Numbered from the stretch's first letter, positions 7,826 through 16,201 are shown. The stretch is DNA of 30,950 nt from Lentisphaeria bacterium UBA1724 (GCA_002315885.1 DCIO01000023.1:1-30950); one strand, 5' to 3'. Numbers and translations: made by a program. Notes: generated by a model not told the origin, from the sequence alone.

Positions 7826-9058
7826 CTAGAACGATTTCTTAACCAAATGCTGCGATTTGTCATTATCCCCCATTTCCCAAAAACTGAAGAATGCGAGTAC
7901 AAGCAACGCAGACATAGAGAGAGGCGAATAGTAACTTCCAATGATGGGCACTGTGTTGTTGTTCACAAAAATCACCACACAGGCTGCGGCGACTGCCATA
8001 GAATAGGGCGAGCCTTTCGTGACATTTACAAATAATTCCCTGCAAAATCGAAACAAAAACAAGACCCAAAATACACAACCGATGATACCGGTATTGACGA
8101 TAATGGAGAGGAAGCCATTGTGAGTTGACAGGGTATATACGTATCCAAAATAACTTCCGCTGCGCTCACCGACAGAAAATCCCAATCCCAGCCAGGGCCG
8201 AGTCGCCCAAGCATTCAAATACACTTCCCAAATCTTGGTCCGACCAGTCATGGCATGGAGGTTATTTATGTTTTTATTGGGGAAAAGCAGGTGCGCAAAG
8301 GGTTCGTAGGCGCATTCCCAAATGAGCAATATCAGAATGATACAAACAAAAAAACGCCCAAATGAGAAATACCTTTTGTTGACAGAAAAAATAAACAGCA
8401 GAGCGCACAAAAATGACACATTGCTTCCTGCACTCGTTCCTATGGCAAGACAAATCGCCGATAAAATTAAATATGGAGAAATTTCTTTCCAGGAAAACAA
8501 CCCCTGTTTATAGGCCATAACCGTCATTGCCAGCACAAGTGCCGCAATGAAGGAATAGGTATTTGTATGGAAGCTACCGCTTATTAGACTAGGATAGACC
8601 GAAAAACATAGAATTATGCTTAGGTAATTGACCAATGCCTGAAACGCCTGCCTTTTGGATTCGAAGCGAGTAATGAAGAAATAGGCATATAGGAGCATAA
8701 TCGTCATGCAACCCGCCCGGTAAATAATGTACGGCGTGCTTGTTCCAGGGAGCTTCCATAGAAAACTACATACACTGAATAGGTAATACCCCAGAAGCAG
8801 AGACATACCGTTCTTCCGAAAGCCGGAAAAATTGATTTTCTTGTAGTGGTGTAGTATCAGTAAGCCACACATCGCCGTACATACGACATCCATCAACGCC
8901 CAAATGTCTATGCTCGCATATTCTACCTCCGAACGACGGCGCACGAAAATTGACAACCGCGCCAATGGCAGAAGCAACATAGCGGAGACAATCCACGTTA
9001 GCCTGCCAGAGGAATATTGATCCAAAAATAAATATCTTTTGATTTTCTGTATAAGCAT
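7826..9058 (-). CDS. O-antigen polymerase/ligase-family membrane protein (Wzy-like)
   Basis: A 410-residue protein with around ten or more hydrophobic segments. The large periplasmic loop motif of the Wzy_C/O-antigen ligase family is visible: MTGRTKIWEVYLNAWATRPWLGLGFSVGE followed by STHNGFLSIIVNTGIIGC. These residues are characteristic of polymerases and WaaL-type ligases that act on undecaprenyl-linked units at the periplasmic face. Since a flippase gene is present in the same operon and no other candidate polymerase is visible, Wzy is the likelier role; ligase cannot be excluded. The ATG at 9058 has a GGGGGGA run about 13 bases upstream, a weak site. Confidence 0.85.
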   Translation of the reverse strand: MLIQKIKRYLFLDQYSSGRLTWIVSAMLLLPLARLSIFVRRRSEVEYASIDIWALMDVVCTAMCGLLILHHYKKINFSGFRKNGMSLLLGYYLFSVCSFLWKLPGTSTPYIIYRAGCMTIMLLYAYFFITRFESKRQAFQALVNYLSIILCFSVYPSLISGSFHTNTYSFIAALVLAMTVMAYKQGLFSWKEISPYLILSAICLAIGTSAGSNVSFLCALLFIFSVNKRYFSFGRFFVCIILILLIWECAYEPFAHLLFPNKNINNLHAMTGRTKIWEVYLNAWATRPWLGLGFSVGERSGSYFGYVYTLSTHNGFLSIIVNTGIIGCVFWVLFLFRFCRELFVNVTKGSPYSMAVAAACVVIFVNNNTVPIIGSYYSPLSMSALLVLAFFSFWEMGDNDKSQHLVKKSF

Positions 9059-9103
9059 CGATTATCTATCGTCCCCCCAAAAAATGTTTATTTTCCCCCG
9101 CAT

Positions 9104-9607
9104 TCAATTCTGGGCGACTCCTTTGTCTTGGAGAAGGGGCTCTTTACACTTCCGTTTCCGAATGAAATGAGCAGGATTCCCCCCCCAGATCTCCATTGGC
9201 GGGATATCGTGCAAGACCACGGAGCCTGCAGCGACAATGCTACCATCCCCTATGGAAACAGGCTTGCAAATCACAGAGTTCGCACCGATAAAACACCCAC
9301 GACCGATTTCAACACGACCGTCAGAATGGCAAAAATAGGGATACTCTTCACCGTCCGGGTCCAAAAAATGAGTCAGAATTACCACACCCGTCGCAATGGT
9401 TGTCCAGTTCCCTATCGTAAGAAACTCGGGATGAATAGAATCTATCTGCGCATTTTGCCCAATAAAGACATCCACTACAGTATCCTCGGGACGCAACTTC
9501 AACTGCACTCCTGCAGCAAAGGCCAGACGCGCCCGGAAATACCCCGGCACTGGCAATGCCATCAGGCCCCAGAGGAACATCCGCTTCAGTTTCTTGAAAA
9601 ACGACAT
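9104..9607 (-). CDS. Hexapeptide-repeat acyltransferase (left-handed beta-helix)
   Basis: A 167-residue protein of the maltose O-acetyltransferase/WcaF-like group. Hexapeptide turns are clear: VDVFIGQNAQID, FLTIGNWTTIATGVVILTH (with the likely catalytic His), VEIGRGCFIGANSVI, VSIGDGSIVAAGSVVLHDIPP, and the closing WGGNPAHFIRKR. It would transfer an acetyl or similar group from acyl-CoA to a sugar hydroxyl or amine in the cytoplasm. A short hydrophobic stretch near residues 10-30 may associate it with the membrane. The ATG at 9607 follows GGAGAAGCC, a good binding site. It comes 15 bases after the pyruvyltransferase gene, in the same operon. Confidence 0.93.
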   Translation of the reverse strand: MSFFKKLKRMFLWGLMALPVPGYFRARLAFAAGVQLKLRPEDTVVDVFIGQNAQIDSIHPEFLTIGNWTTIATGVVILTHFLDPDGEEYPYFCHSDGRVEIGRGCFIGANSVICKPVSIGDGSIVAAGSVVLHDIPPMEIWGGNPAHFIRKRKCKEPLLQDKGVAQN

Positions 9608-9622
9608 GGCTTCTCCATCGGA

Positions 9623-10777
9623 TTATTTTTCTATGGCATCCAGCAGAAAAGACTTGGAGGCATTACAAAGCGCGTCCAGTGTATTCTGCACCTCGTCATA
9701 ATTAATCCTATCAGGTTCCACTATTTTCTGCATATTTGACAGATTGGAGATACGAAGCAGTCGCTCCTCCAGATGGAGGTCCGTTAGCATCGTTTCCAGT
9801 CGGTCGGACAATTTTGTATCTGACACGAAAGAATAGAATTGAATCCCGAAGATGATTGAGAATACGGTGACATGGAATGAATCCGTCAGCACCATTTTTG
9901 CCTTGGAGATATAGCCAATCAGCTCTGCGGGGCCTGCCGTCTGGACGACCGTAAACAACTTGCTGGAATAGAAGTGCAAACCAGAGGGGACAATCAAGAC
10001 CACCTTCTTGTGGTATTTTTTCACCAAATCCGCACAAATCCTCAGGTGATTTTCCCAATGATAGAGATACCACACACAAAGGATATAATCGTCAGATTCT
10101 GGACTTTCCACCAGGAATTCCGCCCATTCTTTTCGACATAGCAGAAAGGAAGGATCTACAACCCGTGGAACACGCCCCCCCAACGCATTCTGGATAATGG
10201 ACTGACCGGTTCTCTCACGCACGGAAATGGCAGAAAATTCACTTAGGTATTTTTTTACATATGTCATGAAATATTCCGGCAGTTCGGCTAACCCGAAGCT
10301 GGATGAATATGCGATCTTCTTTTTCCCACTTGACACAAAAGTAAAAAAATAACTCTCCCAGTCGTATTTCAAATTGGGATTCCATACCTGGTCACTCCCG
10401 GAAATATATACGTCGTAATCTGGGGGGCTCTCTTTTATCCTCTTCGTCGATGGATACTCCCGAGAATAGGTGGCTATATCCCAAAATTTCTGAAAATTCC
10501 GGGTGCGAATCTCCTTCTCCCGTTGAAAGAAAATGCCTCTAACATAACTCACGAGATTCACACGCAAGTCATAATACACTTTCTGAATGAAACCCTTCTG
10601 GGGCATGTACTGAACAAGACCTTCGGTTCTCTCAAACCCACGATGATGACGACATAGCAGGTCAATCACTTCCACATCATAGCCCGAATTCTTCAAAAAT
10701 TGCCAGAGAGCATGGCATTGCAAGGACGCGCCATAATTCTCTAGTTTTTGAAAAGTCAGTATGCCTATTTTTTTCAT
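9623..10777 (-). CDS. Polysaccharide pyruvyl transferase family protein
   Basis: A 384-residue protein of the CsaB-like polysaccharide pyruvyl transferase family, which makes pyruvate ketals on sugars from phosphoenolpyruvate. The N-terminus MKKIGILTFQKLENYGASLQ is typical of the polysaccharide-locus subgroup. Further landmarks are VYISGSDQVWNP, RVVDPSFLL and the C-terminal MVLTDSFHVTVFSIIFG with the conserved DSFH. No membrane segment is seen. A pyruvate decoration would add negative charge to the polymer. It lies between the GT2 gene (37 bases upstream) and the acyltransferase gene. The exact sugar acceptor cannot be read from sequence. Confidence 0.92.
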   Translation of the reverse strand: MKKIGILTFQKLENYGASLQCHALWQFLKNSGYDVEVIDLLCRHHRGFERTEGLVQYMPQKGFIQKVYYDLRVNLVSYVRGIFFQREKEIRTRNFQKFWDIATYSREYPSTKRIKESPPDYDVYISGSDQVWNPNLKYDWESYFFTFVSSGKKKIAYSSSFGLAELPEYFMTYVKKYLSEFSAISVRERTGQSIIQNALGGRVPRVVDPSFLLCRKEWAEFLVESPESDDYILCVWYLYHWENHLRICADLVKKYHKKVVLIVPSGLHFYSSKLFTVVQTAGPAELIGYISKAKMVLTDSFHVTVFSIIFGIQFYSFVSDTKLSDRLETMLTDLHLEERLLRISNLSNMQKIVEPDRINYDEVQNTLDALCNASKSFLLDAIEK

Positions 10778-10814
10778 TGCCTATCCAATGATTTTGCGAA
10801 GCACATTCCCGCCG

Positions 10815-11804
10815 TCATCGACCGCCCCCAGGAAAATGACGCTGAAGAAAAAACTTCCCACGTTCAAAATAATTCCCAATTGAGGAAATCACCCTCAATA
10901 CTCGATAATCAAAAAAACAAGCGACTTTGTTGAAGAACAACACATCATATCCACGTTCTTTGCATAACCGGCATAAATTCTCAGAAACACCGCGATTGTT
11001 TGCGCGAAGCGTCTTCTGAAGCCAAATCTTCACGAAAATGCACAAAATGAGCCGCAATTCCTCTGGGTCTCTCTCCAAATCCGTCCCCAGCGAGTGCCAT
11101 TTGGTTAGGAGGTATTGATATTTTTCAAATTGCCGTGTGGATAATTTCTGTGTGACACGCTCCTGGCCGTGGAAATAGATCCTACAGGTGGGGATTGACA
11201 TGATTTTGTATCGAATCCCCTTGAGAAGCGCAGTTACCACAAAATCCGTATCCTGCCCGCAGGACAAATTTCCATCCCAAAAGATTTTCTTATCAACGAG
11301 GTAATTTCGTCGGAAAAGCGAAAAGCTTGGACTGGGCAAATTGTACACACAGAACGGGAATTGAATGTCGTCTTCGAAATGCGTATGGAGTGTTTCGCTC
11401 CCGGCGCAATAGATTGCCTGGCCCAAGGATACCACCTCATTGGCTTCATTGGACAGATTTCTGACCGACGCCTCTATTGCCTCAGGCAATAATTCGTCAT
11501 CATCATCAAAAAATTGCACATATTCCCCAGTAGCCTGAGAGAGTCCGAGATTTCTGGCGACACATCCTCCGGAGTTCTTCTGTTCTAACAGGCGTGTAAC
11601 AAAGAACAAGTTGTCTGGATGCCCGTCCATCCAATGGTGGATAACCTCGGAGGTGTTGTCAGACGAGCCATCGTTGACGACAAGCAACTCGATGGGGCGG
11701 TAGCTCTGCCCCCAGACAGAATCCAAAACCCGAGTCACCATATCCGCACGATTGTATGTCGGAATAATGACGGAAACTAACTTGCTATCATTCTCCAGGC
11801 ACAT
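10815..11804 (-). CDS. GT2-family (GT-A fold) glycosyltransferase
   Basis: A 329-residue glycosyltransferase from the ATG at 11804. Diagnostic motifs are LVSVIIPTYNRADMV at the N-terminus, VVNDGSSDNTSEVI near residue 43, NSGGCVARNLGLSQATGEYVQFFDDDDEL with the metal-binding acidic cluster around residues 99-104, and GQDTDFVVTALL in the acceptor half. A TTG at 11819 and a GTG at 11807 are alternative starts; no strong Shine-Dalgarno site singles out one. It falls 42 bases after the flippase gene. The sugar specificity is unknown. Confidence 0.92.
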   Translation of the reverse strand: MCLENDSKLVSVIIPTYNRADMVTRVLDSVWGQSYRPIELLVVNDGSSDNTSEVIHHWMDGHPDNLFFVTRLLEQKNSGGCVARNLGLSQATGEYVQFFDDDDELLPEAIEASVRNLSNEANEVVSLGQAIYCAGSETLHTHFEDDIQFPFCVYNLPSPSFSLFRRNYLVDKKIFWDGNLSCGQDTDFVVTALLKGIRYKIMSIPTCRIYFHGQERVTQKLSTRQFEKYQYLLTKWHSLGTDLERDPEELRLILCIFVKIWLQKTLRANNRGVSENLCRLCKERGYDVLFFNKVACFFDYRVLRVISSIGNYFERGKFFLQRHFPGGGR

Positions 11805-11846
11805 CACGACTTCAAACAAGAAACACGAATCCCACAGGACATATCT

Positions 11847-13373
11847 TTATCGCGCGGAAATACACTTCCCGCTACGGAATGGCGTATGCTGAAATAACAA
11901 CGACCGTTCCAAAGAACTCAAACCCAGAAACCAAATGCTGCATACACTCGAAAGCACCGCCACGGGGACCACCAGAAAGAGATTCCGACTGACCTTCTCA
12001 AAAAATAGAATCGGAAGAATGATACCACAGAGATATACCCCCACACAAGGGGAAATGACCTTTTGAAAGAAAAGACGCATATCCATGCCGATTTGGACTT
12101 TGTTGAAGTAAAGCCGCATAAATATGCAAACCACTTCAATCACCACATTCACAATCAAACCAATCGTGGGAGAACTTCCATGTTTGAGGAAAAGATATGT
12201 AATCGGCAGAGTAAGAAGCTTCAGAACTCCCACCGTGAGCTGGTAATTCCGAATCTTCCCCGTTGCGTTGATTGCCTGAATGGAAAAACGCGTCAAAGTG
12301 TCCAGTAGTAGATAAACCAATGTCCAGCGAACCAACTCCACCGCATAAATTGGGACCTCTCCTAGCCATAGGGATAATACCTCCCGAGTAGAAATGCACA
12401 ACGGGACGGAAAATACCATCATGAGATAAAAGGAAAAGCGGCTCCCTTGAAAGATTAGCTCATAGGTCCGTTGATAGTTTTTTTGCGCCACGGACATCGT
12501 CAATTGCGGTCTTACCGCCGCCTGGAAGTTTGACACGAACTGATTTACGGCATGGCTGACTTGATTGGCAATGCCCTTTGCTGCGTTAAATGTGACTCCA
12601 AAGAAGGTGTTGATGAGGATGTCGATGCCTTGATTTCGTAATACCATTGTACCTTCGCCCCACAAATTCCACCCCGCAAAGGAGAAAATCTGCTTAAACA
12701 CATCCGAAGAGATGACAAATCGGAATTTTTGCGCTTCGGCGAAGGAACGTTTGCTATATGTAGCATAGGTCGCCTGAATCAGCAACGAAATCACGCAGAT
12801 GAGAACGGAATAGCCAACAAGATGGTCAATCTCTATCAATTTCAGGGCACACAGGGATGACAGTTTCAAAATTCCCTCCAGCAGGCTGATATAGGCAAAA
12901 GCCTTCATCTTTTCATGGGCGATGATTAGACCATTATAGGGCAGACTGACCATGCTGAAATAAAAGGTCAATACCGTCGTAAAAAGCACCACACGGGCCG
13001 CAGGCATTCGCCCCTCGGGAATATCAAGTTGATGATGCATGAGCCAGAGACCTAAACCCAAAATCACAAGTGCAAAAAATACCCCCAGGACAATATGCAA
13101 CGACAGACAGTTGTGGAAAATCTTCTGGAGTTTCTTGAAATCTCCCTCCCCCAGGGAATAAGAAACAAATCGCTGGGTAGTGGATACCAGGGCACTCCCT
13201 ACCACAGCGAACATCTGAACCACACCACCAATCAGCGTATATATCCCAAAATCTTCAACCCCAAGGACCTGCAAGGTAACTCGCGAGACATAGAGATTGA
13301 TGAGAAGAAGAAATAACGACCGAATATACAGCGCCAGGGTGTTTTTTACGATTTTTTGATTCTGTGACTGCAT
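11847..13373 (-). CDS. Oligosaccharide flippase of the Wzx/polysaccharide-synt family
   Basis: A polytopic inner-membrane protein of about 508 residues with roughly twelve to fourteen hydrophobic segments. It resembles the MOP-superfamily exporters that flip polyprenyl-linked repeat units. The N-terminus KIVKNTLALYIRSLFLLLINLYVSRVTLQVLGVEDFGIYTLIGGVV is typical (shown here by its first, middle and last residues rather than a single motif call: NTLALY, VSRVTLQVLG, DFGIY). The conserved internal WNLWGEGTMVLRNQGIDILIN also fits. The ATG at 13373 has no good binding site. A GTG at 13391 follows GAGGGAAGGGGA and may be the real start, adding six residues; the frame is open to 13451. It stands just after the initiating transferase gene, as in many Wzx/Wzy loci. 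Confidence 0.9.
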   Translation of the reverse strand: MQSQNQKIVKNTLALYIRSLFLLLINLYVSRVTLQVLGVEDFGIYTLIGGVVQMFAVVGSALVSTTQRFVSYSLGEGDFKKLQKIFHNCLSLHIVLGVFFALVILGLGLWLMHHQLDIPEGRMPAARVVLFTTVLTFYFSMVSLPYNGLIIAHEKMKAFAYISLLEGILKLSSLCALKLIEIDHLVGYSVLICVISLLIQATYATYSKRSFAEAQKFRFVISSDVFKQIFSFAGWNLWGEGTMVLRNQGIDILINTFFGVTFNAAKGIANQVSHAVNQFVSNFQAAVRPQLTMSVAQKNYQRTYELIFQGSRFSFYLMMVFSVPLCISTREVLSLWLGEVPIYAVELVRWTLVYLLLDTLTRFSIQAINATGKIRNYQLTVGVLKLLTLPITYLFLKHGSSPTIGLIVNVVIEVVCIFMRLYFNKVQIGMDMRLFFQKVISPCVGVYLCGIILPILFFEKVSRNLFLVVPVAVLSSVCSIWFLGLSSLERSLLFQHTPFRSGKCISAR

Positions 13374-13478
13374 CGGATTGACTGAAATCACTCCCCTTCC
13401 CTCTATACAGGGGAGCCCAAATACTGGCCCCCAGAAATTTCCGGTGGACAACGCCGACTAGACAAACAACCTGTGCCG

Positions 13479-15401
13479 TTACATCCGCGTTTCCGAAACG
13501 GAGAAATTCTTCAGGGTGACTCCATGCGCCTGACAGAATTCCCTGAATTTGCGAAGCTCTTCCGCCTCTGGAGTCAGTGTCAAGACAAGGTTCTGGAATG
13601 GCGTTTTGGCATAGATTGCCTCCAGTTCGTCGATGGTCCCCAATACTTTCAGGCCATATACGTAGGAATGACAGAAACGCCGTTGACGCGCTAAGATGCC
13701 GATGAGCTGCTCCTGTCCCGCACGCGTAATATCCGAGAGAAGCACATCGCGATAGAATCGCGCGACGGGAGAAATTCCCCAGAGAATGGTCGAGGTCGAG
13801 GTCGTGGGTAGCCCGAGTTGATTCCGGAGACGTCGGCTTATCATGCAGTTTCGCGCGTAATGAACAAAGAGTCGCTGACTGACAATCAGGGCAATGGAGA
13901 TGGCGGCGCTAGCCAGGCAATAGCGCGTGGATATGTTTTCCTGAAACAAGAACCGCAAACACCATCCCAGACAGAAACCGAAGAGGGTTGTGATGAGAAG
14001 CCGGAAATAATCGTCGGAGACACAATAATTCCAAAATGTGCGATAGTTCCGCGAAAGCATCATCACCGCCATGATTACCGCAATCATTCGGAGAATAACG
14101 CGTGGGTGATAATCCGAAGTACCACGGGTAACGAGAAAAAGGGTAGCCGTGATAACCAGAAAATCAAATACGGGATTGACAGCATGGGAGAGAACCGCAC
14201 CCACATGAGCGGAATGGAAATTTTGGTAGATTGCCTCGGTGCTCGTCCAAAGTTCAATCGTGGCCAAACGATTGATGACAAAGGAAAAAATGCTCAGAAT
14301 GATAATGAAGGTCAGAAGAGTATTGTGCCCCGGCACAACGGCACAAAATATCGCCAGAATACCCATGAGCGCAGCTAGCAAATAGATGCGTCGGACTGTC
14401 TTTTTCTGGTTGTTGTGAAAGTATACAAGAAGACGATGATGGATGTGGCGCTGGTCTGCAGTCCCCAGGCATTTTAACAAAAAGCCACAACGCTTGAGGA
14501 CTCCCTGCGACGAAGAATCATCCCCGCCTGGCATATCGGGCATGTCATCGCAAAATGGCTGCTCCGATGGAGTTTTCCCAGAGCAAGTTGCAGAGGCGAA
14601 AATACGCCGCCAGATTGCCAGGAGGATATCCAGGACTGGGACACCGCACGCCAAGAGAGCCACGGCAATTGAGACAAAGGAGATGCTGCGTGCATTCAGA
14701 TAGATGCCGCCTGTCGCCAGCACATACCCAATGAACATGGAGCCCGTATCCCCCATAAAGAGCCGGGCGGGATACCAGTTGAACCAAAGAAATCCCAAAA
14801 TGGCACCAATAAAGATGGCGAAGGCCATGAGTCCTGATTCATAGCCGTAAACCATGGCAACAAAGGCCATGCTGAATGCGGAGATACAGGCTACTCCACC
14901 TGCCAATCCATCCACGCCGTCAATCATGTTGAAGGCATTTATCAGTGCGACAATCCAAAAAACAGAGAGAATACAACTGGCCCAGGGTGCCAATGGGATG
15001 GTAAACAAGGAATACATCCGACACCCGAGATACCACGCCAGCAATGCAACAAGAATCTGGAAAAGGAATTTGATTCCCGCAGAAACCCCGAAACGGTCGT
15101 CGATTATCCCTAAGGGCACAAGAATCACCAGGGGTATCAGCGTTTTGATGACATGAATGTATTGCTCACTTGTGGAGTGAAATAGATGAAACCCGCCAAA
15201 GACAAGCAAGAAGGTAATCACAAAACCCAACCCTCCACCACGGGGAGTCGGAATGACATGAATGTGACGCGAAAAATCCGGCTTGTCAACCATCCCAAAT
15301 TTCGGAAGTAGGACAATAAGCCCACGCGTCAGTGCCAGTGACAGCGCAAATGCGATGACGCCACAGAGGAACGCTAACAATACGGGAGAAAGAGAAAGCA
15401 T
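13479..15401 (-). CDS. WecA/TagO/MraY-family polyprenyl-phosphate GlcNAc-1-P transferase fused to a second membrane and Rossmann-like module
   Basis: A 640-residue likely initiating enzyme of the pathway: it would move a sugar-1-phosphate from a UDP-sugar to undecaprenyl phosphate. Residues 1-375 are a polytopic PNPT domain with TPRGGGLGF (52-60), IIDDRFG (99-105), NAFNMIDGVDGLAGG (155-169), ARLFMGDTGSMFIGY (212-226) and the cytoplasmic HIHHRLL (319-325). A Cys/Ser/Asp-rich insert lies before the HIHH motif (about 268-315). The C-terminal half is extra for this family: several membrane segments (about 405-515), then a Rossmann-like domain with ILWGISPVARFYRD and VLGTIDELEAIY. That order resembles the CoA_binding_3 module of FlaA1/WbaP-type proteins. 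It follows the antiterminator gene by about 90 bases; the start has only a weak AGTGAT site. Confidence 0.9.
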   Translation of the reverse strand: MLSLSPVLLAFLCGVIAFALSLALTRGLIVLLPKFGMVDKPDFSRHIHVIPTPRGGGLGFVITFLLVFGGFHLFHSTSEQYIHVIKTLIPLVILVPLGIIDDRFGVSAGIKFLFQILVALLAWYLGCRMYSLFTIPLAPWASCILSVFWIVALINAFNMIDGVDGLAGGVACISAFSMAFVAMVYGYESGLMAFAIFIGAILGFLWFNWYPARLFMGDTGSMFIGYVLATGGIYLNARSISFVSIAVALLACGVPVLDILLAIWRRIFASATCSGKTPSEQPFCDDMPDMPGGDDSSSQGVLKRCGFLLKCLGTADQRHIHHRLLVYFHNNQKKTVRRIYLLAALMGILAIFCAVVPGHNTLLTFIIILSIFSFVINRLATIELWTSTEAIYQNFHSAHVGAVLSHAVNPVFDFLVITATLFLVTRGTSDYHPRVILRMIAVIMAVMMLSRNYRTFWNYCVSDDYFRLLITTLFGFCLGWCLRFLFQENISTRYCLASAAISIALIVSQRLFVHYARNCMISRRLRNQLGLPTTSTSTILWGISPVARFYRDVLLSDITRAGQEQLIGILARQRRFCHSYVYGLKVLGTIDELEAIYAKTPFQNLVLTLTPEAEELRKFREFCQAHGVTLKNFSVSETRM

Positions 15402-15493
15402 ATCACTGCTTGAAACAGTTTTCGCTACATCCTCTCAAGCAAAGGGTAGGATGCTGCGTGTCTGTAACGATAGGCACAACTTAACCACCACAC

Positions 15494-16006
15494 TCAGGCT
15501 TTCGTTACCTTGACACTGAGGGGATCTAGCGTGGCACGGACCAATTGACCAAGACATTCAATTTGGATCGTCCACTGATAAAGATTGTCTTTCCGAACCA
15601 GAAAACCATAGGTCCCTTGAAAAGGAACGGACTCCATAAAGAATCGGTCGCCTTCCTTGATTTGCGCGTTAAAATCCAGTTCCTGGGATATGGCTGCCAA
15701 TTCAATGGAACGGATAGTAAGGATGTCTCGGACCAAAGGATCCTATGCACCCAGCTCCTCGGATAGTATATGGACAATCGCGTTGGAACGAAAAACCAGT
15801 GAGCGTTGGTCGGGATTGAGCTTCGCGAAGACGTAGGACGGAAACATTGGACGCAATACCGTCTTCGCATACTGGTATTCGTTCCCGTTGCTTATTTGCT
15901 TCTTGACACGCAAAGACTTCTTTAGGGGAAGACACGCAACAATGCCGTTTTCCTGGCAAAAAGCCACGAAACGATTTTCCTGGAGAGGACGCGTGTAAAT
16001 GGGCAA
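15494..16006 (-). pseudogene. NusG/RfaH-type transcription antiterminator, split by an in-frame TAG between the NGN and KOW domains
   Basis: The frame encodes a specialised NusG paralogue of the RfaH/UpxY/LoaP kind that heads many polysaccharide operons. From a TTG at 16006 (GAGGGG about eight bases upstream), 87 residues form an NGN domain: PIYTRPLQENRFVAF, GIVACLPLKK, VLRPMFPSYVFAKL and SNAIVHILSEELGA. TAG follows at 15745-15743. The same frame then continues DPLVRDILTIRS and a KOW domain (IKEGDRFFME, PFQGTYGFLV, GQLVRATLDPLSVKV) ending in TGA at 15494. No base is gained or lost across the break. An in-frame extension upstream to an ATG at 16105 (MSKRIHQGLELLD) also meets a TAG, at 16066-16064. 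It may be a pseudogene by nonsense mutation, two separate polypeptides (a TTG at 15736 could restart), or a gene read through at TAG. Confidence 0.8.
15743..15745 (-). other. In-frame TAG codon between NGN and KOW domains
   Basis: On the minus strand the codons read GGT-GCA-TAG-GAT-CCT, with both flanks in the same frame of one NusG-like protein. The base after TAG is G, so the leaky UAG-C context is absent. A CAG (Gln) would be restored by a single base change. Confidence 0.85.
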
Positions 16007-16129
16007 CAGAAGCCCCTCGGAAGAACTGGGCAGAATCTCATCGTTGAAATTCTGCTGGAGCTCCTAATCAAGTAACTCGAGCCCCTGATGAATGCGTTTG
16101 GACATTGCAAGGTTAAGAATTTGACAAAA

Positions 16130-16137
16130 GCTACCGC
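16130..16137 (-). promoter_or_regulatory. ops-like (JUMPstart) element, GCGGTAGC
   Basis: On the minus strand GGAAGCGGTAGCTTTTGTC contains GCGGTAGC, an exact match to the core of the E. coli ops element GGCGGTAGC that recruits RfaH to a paused RNA polymerase. It can fold as AAGC-GGTA-GCTT. It lies in the presumed leader, 25 bases before the possible ATG at 16105 and upstream of an RfaH-type gene, in the correct orientation. A related GCGGTAG is seen at 16400-16394, beyond the likely promoter. Confidence 0.55.
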
Positions 16138-16139
16138 TT

Positions 16140-16172
16140 CCCCCCGTGAAAAAATCAAAAAGGGACGGGAGG
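16140..16172 (-). promoter_or_regulatory. Leader hairpin directly upstream of the ops-like element
   Basis: On the minus strand CCTCCCGT (16172-16165) can pair with ACGGGGGG (16147-16140) around a 17-base T-rich loop, with one G-T wobble. It ends two bases before the ops-like site. Antiterminators of the RfaH and LoaP types act at such leaders, so this may be part of the loading signal. There is no U-run after it, so it is not an intrinsic terminator. Confidence 0.4.
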
Positions 16173-16201
16173 CAGCTGTTTTTTTCGGAGTCAGGGGAAA
16201 T

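Noticed and set aside
15494..16105. Genome-wide reassignment of TAG to an amino acid
   Set aside because: TAG ends at least six genes here at the expected protein end (polymerase, MBOAT, MacB-type permease, small-export protein, PotC, PotB), so TAG is a working stop.
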